Below are positions 61,690 through 64,000 of a stretch of DNA of 64,000 nucleotides, piece after piece. This DNA is from Bacteroidales bacterium (GTDB taxonomy: Bacteria; Bacteroidota; Bacteroidia; Bacteroidales; UBA4417). Location of the stretch: contig JADJGZ010000011.1 in NCBI GenBank assembly GCA_016707785.1, positions 1-64,000 of the forward strand, written 5' to 3'. A model generated the notes under the pieces. That model was given only the letters and a program-made list of their open reading frames with translations, did no database searches and was not told where the DNA came from. Both the position numbers and the translations under genes were made by a program. The number at the start of each line of letters is the position of its first letter. Positions within the stretch are counted from its first letter, which is position 1.

Positions 61690-62520
61690 ATGAATATCAA
61701 ATCTGCCTCAATCATTCTGGCTTTACTTGGTTTTTTCTATCCGCAAATTTCTTTTGCCCAAAAAAACCCTAAGGAAATCACTGAAGGTACCCTCACATTT
61801 ACTGTCAGAACACTAAGTAATTCAACAGGATATTCACCAAAACATGTGCTTTCCATCTGGATCAAAGATGAGGCTGGCAATTTCATTGTGTCAAAAAAAG
61901 TAATGGCAGCAAGCAGGAAAAAGCATCTTGTGAAATGGGTAGCTTCTTCAGCATATAATACCACCTCAGCAACTACCGGAGCTACACTGAATACACATCA
62001 GACTCATACCATTACCTGGGATGGCCGAAATGCAGATGGTGCGCTGGTTGAAGATGGGATCTACCAGGTCTGGGTGGAGTATTCCAGTGAGAATTCAGCT
62101 AACGGACAACCTGCGGGGCCTTCAACATCAATACCTTTTCACAAAGGCCCGGTCACAGATCATATCACTCCTGCCAATCTCACTTACTTTCAGGACATGA
62201 TTCTCGACTGGGTACCCATGGGTGTGGGTGTGAAAGAAAGTCCTGCTGTAAATCCGGATATTGTTATTTATCCTAATCCTTTTGCTGAAAACACAAATAT
62301 CAAATTCAGCCTTGATGTAAAGTCACAGGTTCAGGCCTGCATCATTAATTTTGAAGGAAGAAAGCAAAAATCAGCGATTAATGAAATTTGTCAGCCCGGC
62401 ACCTACTCATTCGAATGGGATGGGACTGATGAAAACGGGAAACGGCTGAAAGCTGGTATCTACCTTTTACAGTTAACAATCAATGGGAAGAGTTTTTACA
62501 GGAAGCTAATCCTGAGATAA
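61690..62520 (+). CDS. DUF2271 protein with T9SS type A tail
   Basis: 276 residues. Signal peptide (about 1-23, SFAQ); DUF2271-like domain (about 30-165: HVLSIWIKDEAGNFIVSK, HTITWDGRNADGALVEDGIYQVWVEYS); C-terminal T9SS sorting domain (about 195-276: IYPNPFAENTNIKFSL ... FEWDGTDENGKRLKAGIYLL). It is exported by type IX secretion; its function is unknown. It is the last gene of the cutC run, with a small hairpin just after it. Confidence 0.85.
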   Translation: MNIKSASIILALLGFFYPQISFAQKNPKEITEGTLTFTVRTLSNSTGYSPKHVLSIWIKDEAGNFIVSKKVMAASRKKHLVKWVASSAYNTTSATTGATLNTHQTHTITWDGRNADGALVEDGIYQVWVEYSSENSANGQPAGPSTSIPFHKGPVTDHITPANLTYFQDMILDWVPMGVGVKESPAVNPDIVIYPNPFAENTNIKFSLDVKSQVQACIINFEGRKQKSAINEICQPGTYSFEWDGTDENGKRLKAGIYLLQLTINGKSFYRKLILR

Positions 62521-62546
62521 TCAAGAACTCATTTCAGAAAAGTCAT

Positions 62547-62570
62547 CAGTAAAAATTCCTTACTGGATTT
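62547..62570 (+). terminator. possible terminator
   Basis: CAGTAA/TTACTG stem with a 7-nt loop, followed by GGATTTTT. It ends the plus-strand run but overlaps the last bases of the convergent hutI gene. The stem is short. Confidence 0.35.
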
Positions 62571-63810
62571 TTCCATTGAGTATGACCGTATCTACCTTAT
62601 TACTTCCAAAGGCATAAGGCATGAATTCCAAAGAAGGGATTGGTTTTGTAATAAATACATTCGCCTTCTTCCCAATCGCTATGGAGCCCAATTCATGACT
62701 AATTCCCATTGCATATGCAGAGTTTAGCGTAACTGCATGAATAGCCTCTTCCGGGGTCATCCGGTATTGAATACACCCCATCGACAAAACCAGTTGCATA
62801 TTCCCGGAAGGTGATGATCCCGGGTTAAAATCACTAGCCAGCGCAACAGGCAGGCCTGAATCCATCATTTTCCTGGCAGGTGCGTGCACCATCCCTAAGA
62901 AGAAAGCTGCTCCGGGCAGAATCGTAGGCATGGTTTCACTGTCTTTAAGACTCTCTATTTCAGCATCCCCGGTAAATTCAAGGTGATCAACTGATAATGC
63001 CCCATATTTTACCCCGGTTTGAATTCCTCCGGAATAATCCAGTTCATTGGCATGTATCTTGGGTTTCAGGCCATATTTTAAACCAGCCATCAGAATTCGT
63101 TCTGTATCTTCAACCGTAAAAAACCCTTTATCACAAAATACATCTATAAAATCAGCCAGGTCTTCCGAAGCTACCAATGGGATCATTTCATTGATAACCA
63201 TGTCAACATATTCACTTTGCCTTCCTTTATATTCAGCAGGAATTGCATGGGCTCCGAGGAAGGTAGCTTTGATGGTTAACGGTGAGAGTTCTTTCAGTTG
63301 GCGAATCACCCTTAGCATTTTTAACTCATCGTCAGTATTCAATCCATATCCGCTCTTGATCTCCACAGCACCTGTACCCAACCACATAATTTCTTCAAGC
63401 CTTTCCAACGCCTGGGCTATCAATTCTGTTTCTGTAGCATCATGCAGACGCTGGGCTGAATTCAAAATCCCTCCCCCCCTGCGGGCAATTTCTTCATAAG
63501 ATAATCCTTTAATCTTATCAACATATTCAATTTCCCTGCTACCGGCATAAACCAGGTGAGTGTGCGAATCACAAAAACTAGGAAAAACCATCCGTCCTTC
63601 TGCATCTATTACCTTAATCCTGCTCTTTTGAGGCTCATCAGGATAAAACAAATCCTCCATTTTGCCAAATTCTTTTATCACCCCTTTGTCAATTAAAAGA
63701 AACGCATTCCTGATAGTATTTACAGTGGCCATCTCTTTTCCTTTAACAAATGGCCTGGGATCATATTCTACATTGACTAATTCACTTATGTTCCTGATGA
63801 GTATTTTCAT
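62560..63810 (-). CDS. hutI: imidazolonepropionase
   Basis: 416 residues, third enzyme of histidine degradation (imidazolone-5-propanoate to N-formimino-L-glutamate). Amidohydrolase fold with metal ligands H83/H85 in DSHTHLVYAG, then GAHAIPAEY, HANEL, and ALASDFNPGSSPS with the catalytic Asp. Its product is the substrate of FtcD at 43370, 17 kb away on the same strand. HutH and HutU must lie elsewhere. Confidence 0.96.
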   Translation of the reverse strand: MKILIRNISELVNVEYDPRPFVKGKEMATVNTIRNAFLLIDKGVIKEFGKMEDLFYPDEPQKSRIKVIDAEGRMVFPSFCDSHTHLVYAGSREIEYVDKIKGLSYEEIARRGGGILNSAQRLHDATETELIAQALERLEEIMWLGTGAVEIKSGYGLNTDDELKMLRVIRQLKELSPLTIKATFLGAHAIPAEYKGRQSEYVDMVINEMIPLVASEDLADFIDVFCDKGFFTVEDTERILMAGLKYGLKPKIHANELDYSGGIQTGVKYGALSVDHLEFTGDAEIESLKDSETMPTILPGAAFFLGMVHAPARKMMDSGLPVALASDFNPGSSPSGNMQLVLSMGCIQYRMTPEEAIHAVTLNSAYAMGISHELGSIAIGKKANVFITKPIPSLEFMPYAFGSNKVDTVILNGKIQ

Positions 63811-63935
63811 AAAAATTAATTGGTAAAAAAATATTGGAGCCTTTGTTTATTATTGTACATCCATCATACAAACTGTGCGGGTAAAATTAATTAATCTGTA
63901 TCAACCATGGTTCAAATTCGTTACAATACTTTTAT

Positions 63936-63943
63936 TACTTTTG
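63936..63943 (+). promoter_or_regulatory. Bacteroidota -7 box near window end
   Basis: TACTTTTG, 40 bp before an ATG at 63984. Confidence 0.4.
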
Positions 63944-63983
63944 GAATCCAAATTCATCAATTGATAGTCAACAAATTCACAAC

Positions 63984-64000
63984 ATGAAAATGCGATCCTT
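63984..64000 (+). CDS. possible start of a truncated gene
   Basis: ATG followed by five codons (MKMRS) to the window edge, placed 40 bp after a good -7 box. Too short to identify. Confidence 0.3.

Noticed and set aside
1..64000. tRNA, rRNA, prophage, integrase or insertion sequence
   Set aside because: Gaps between genes were read for these and none was recognised; a tRNAscan or Rfam search would settle small RNAs.

Overview
The window looks like chromosome of an anaerobic member of the Bacteroidota, probably order Bacteroidales. The evidence is: a fused lpxC/fabZ gene inside an lpxD-lpxC/fabZ-lpxA block; PorX, the response regulator of type IX secretion (T9SS), plus several proteins with T9SS tails; a TonB-dependent receptor paired with a DUF4249 lipoprotein; a six-gene Rnf complex with the FeFe-hydrogenase maturase HydF; and at least a dozen Bacteroidota-type -7 promoter boxes (TAnnTTTG) just upstream of genes. 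I saw no rRNA, tRNA, phage, integrase or insertion sequence.

Layout. 0.1-3.6 kb: a lipoprotein, MnmD, a Nudix hydrolase, acylphosphatase and a conserved hypothetical. 3.6-4.3 kb: a repeat island. 4.3-10.8 kb (minus): DUF4249 lipoprotein, TonB receptor, alanine dehydrogenase, TsaE and PorX. 11.1-15.7 kb (plus): an HD phosphohydrolase and the lipid A genes. 15.7-16.1 kb: a second repeat island that mirrors the first. 16.1-19.2 kb: ABC ATPase, DedA, EF-P and a second LpxD-like protein. 19.2-30.1 kb: surface polysaccharide genes (O-antigen ligase, two Wzz-like proteins, Wzx, three glycosyltransferases, an acyltransferase) with murB embedded. 30.2-39.6 kb (minus): FtsE, RnfBCDGEA, RseC, HydF and a frameshifted aspartase, a ferredoxin/hydrogen redox block. 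39.6-48.5 kb: a secreted beta-propeller protein, aldo/keto reductase, FtcD, acyl-CoA ligase and a FucP-like sugar permease. 48.8-58.0 kb (minus): large modular secreted proteins behind two identical LacI-type operators. 58.7-63.8 kb: CutC, a Ca/Na exchanger, an alpha/beta hydrolase, a small membrane protein, a DUF2271 T9SS protein and HutI.

The most interesting parts are: (1) the modular secreted-protein cluster at 48.8-58.0 kb, built from recurring domains, most of which I cannot name, around a starch-binding-like module, with two tandem perfect palindromic operators upstream; (2) dispersed arrays of 7-bp words, with two mosaic islands that repeat the same module order in opposite orientation about 12 kb apart; and (3) three genes broken by single-base changes in homopolymer runs. 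Joining the halves gives intact family members each time, so assembly error must be excluded before decay or slippage is claimed.

Start codons were moved where a -7 box or family alignment shows that the longest reading frame begins too early (ABC ATPase, DedA, EF-P, glycosyltransferase at 24434, MurB, beta-propeller protein, the 83-residue protein, CutC).
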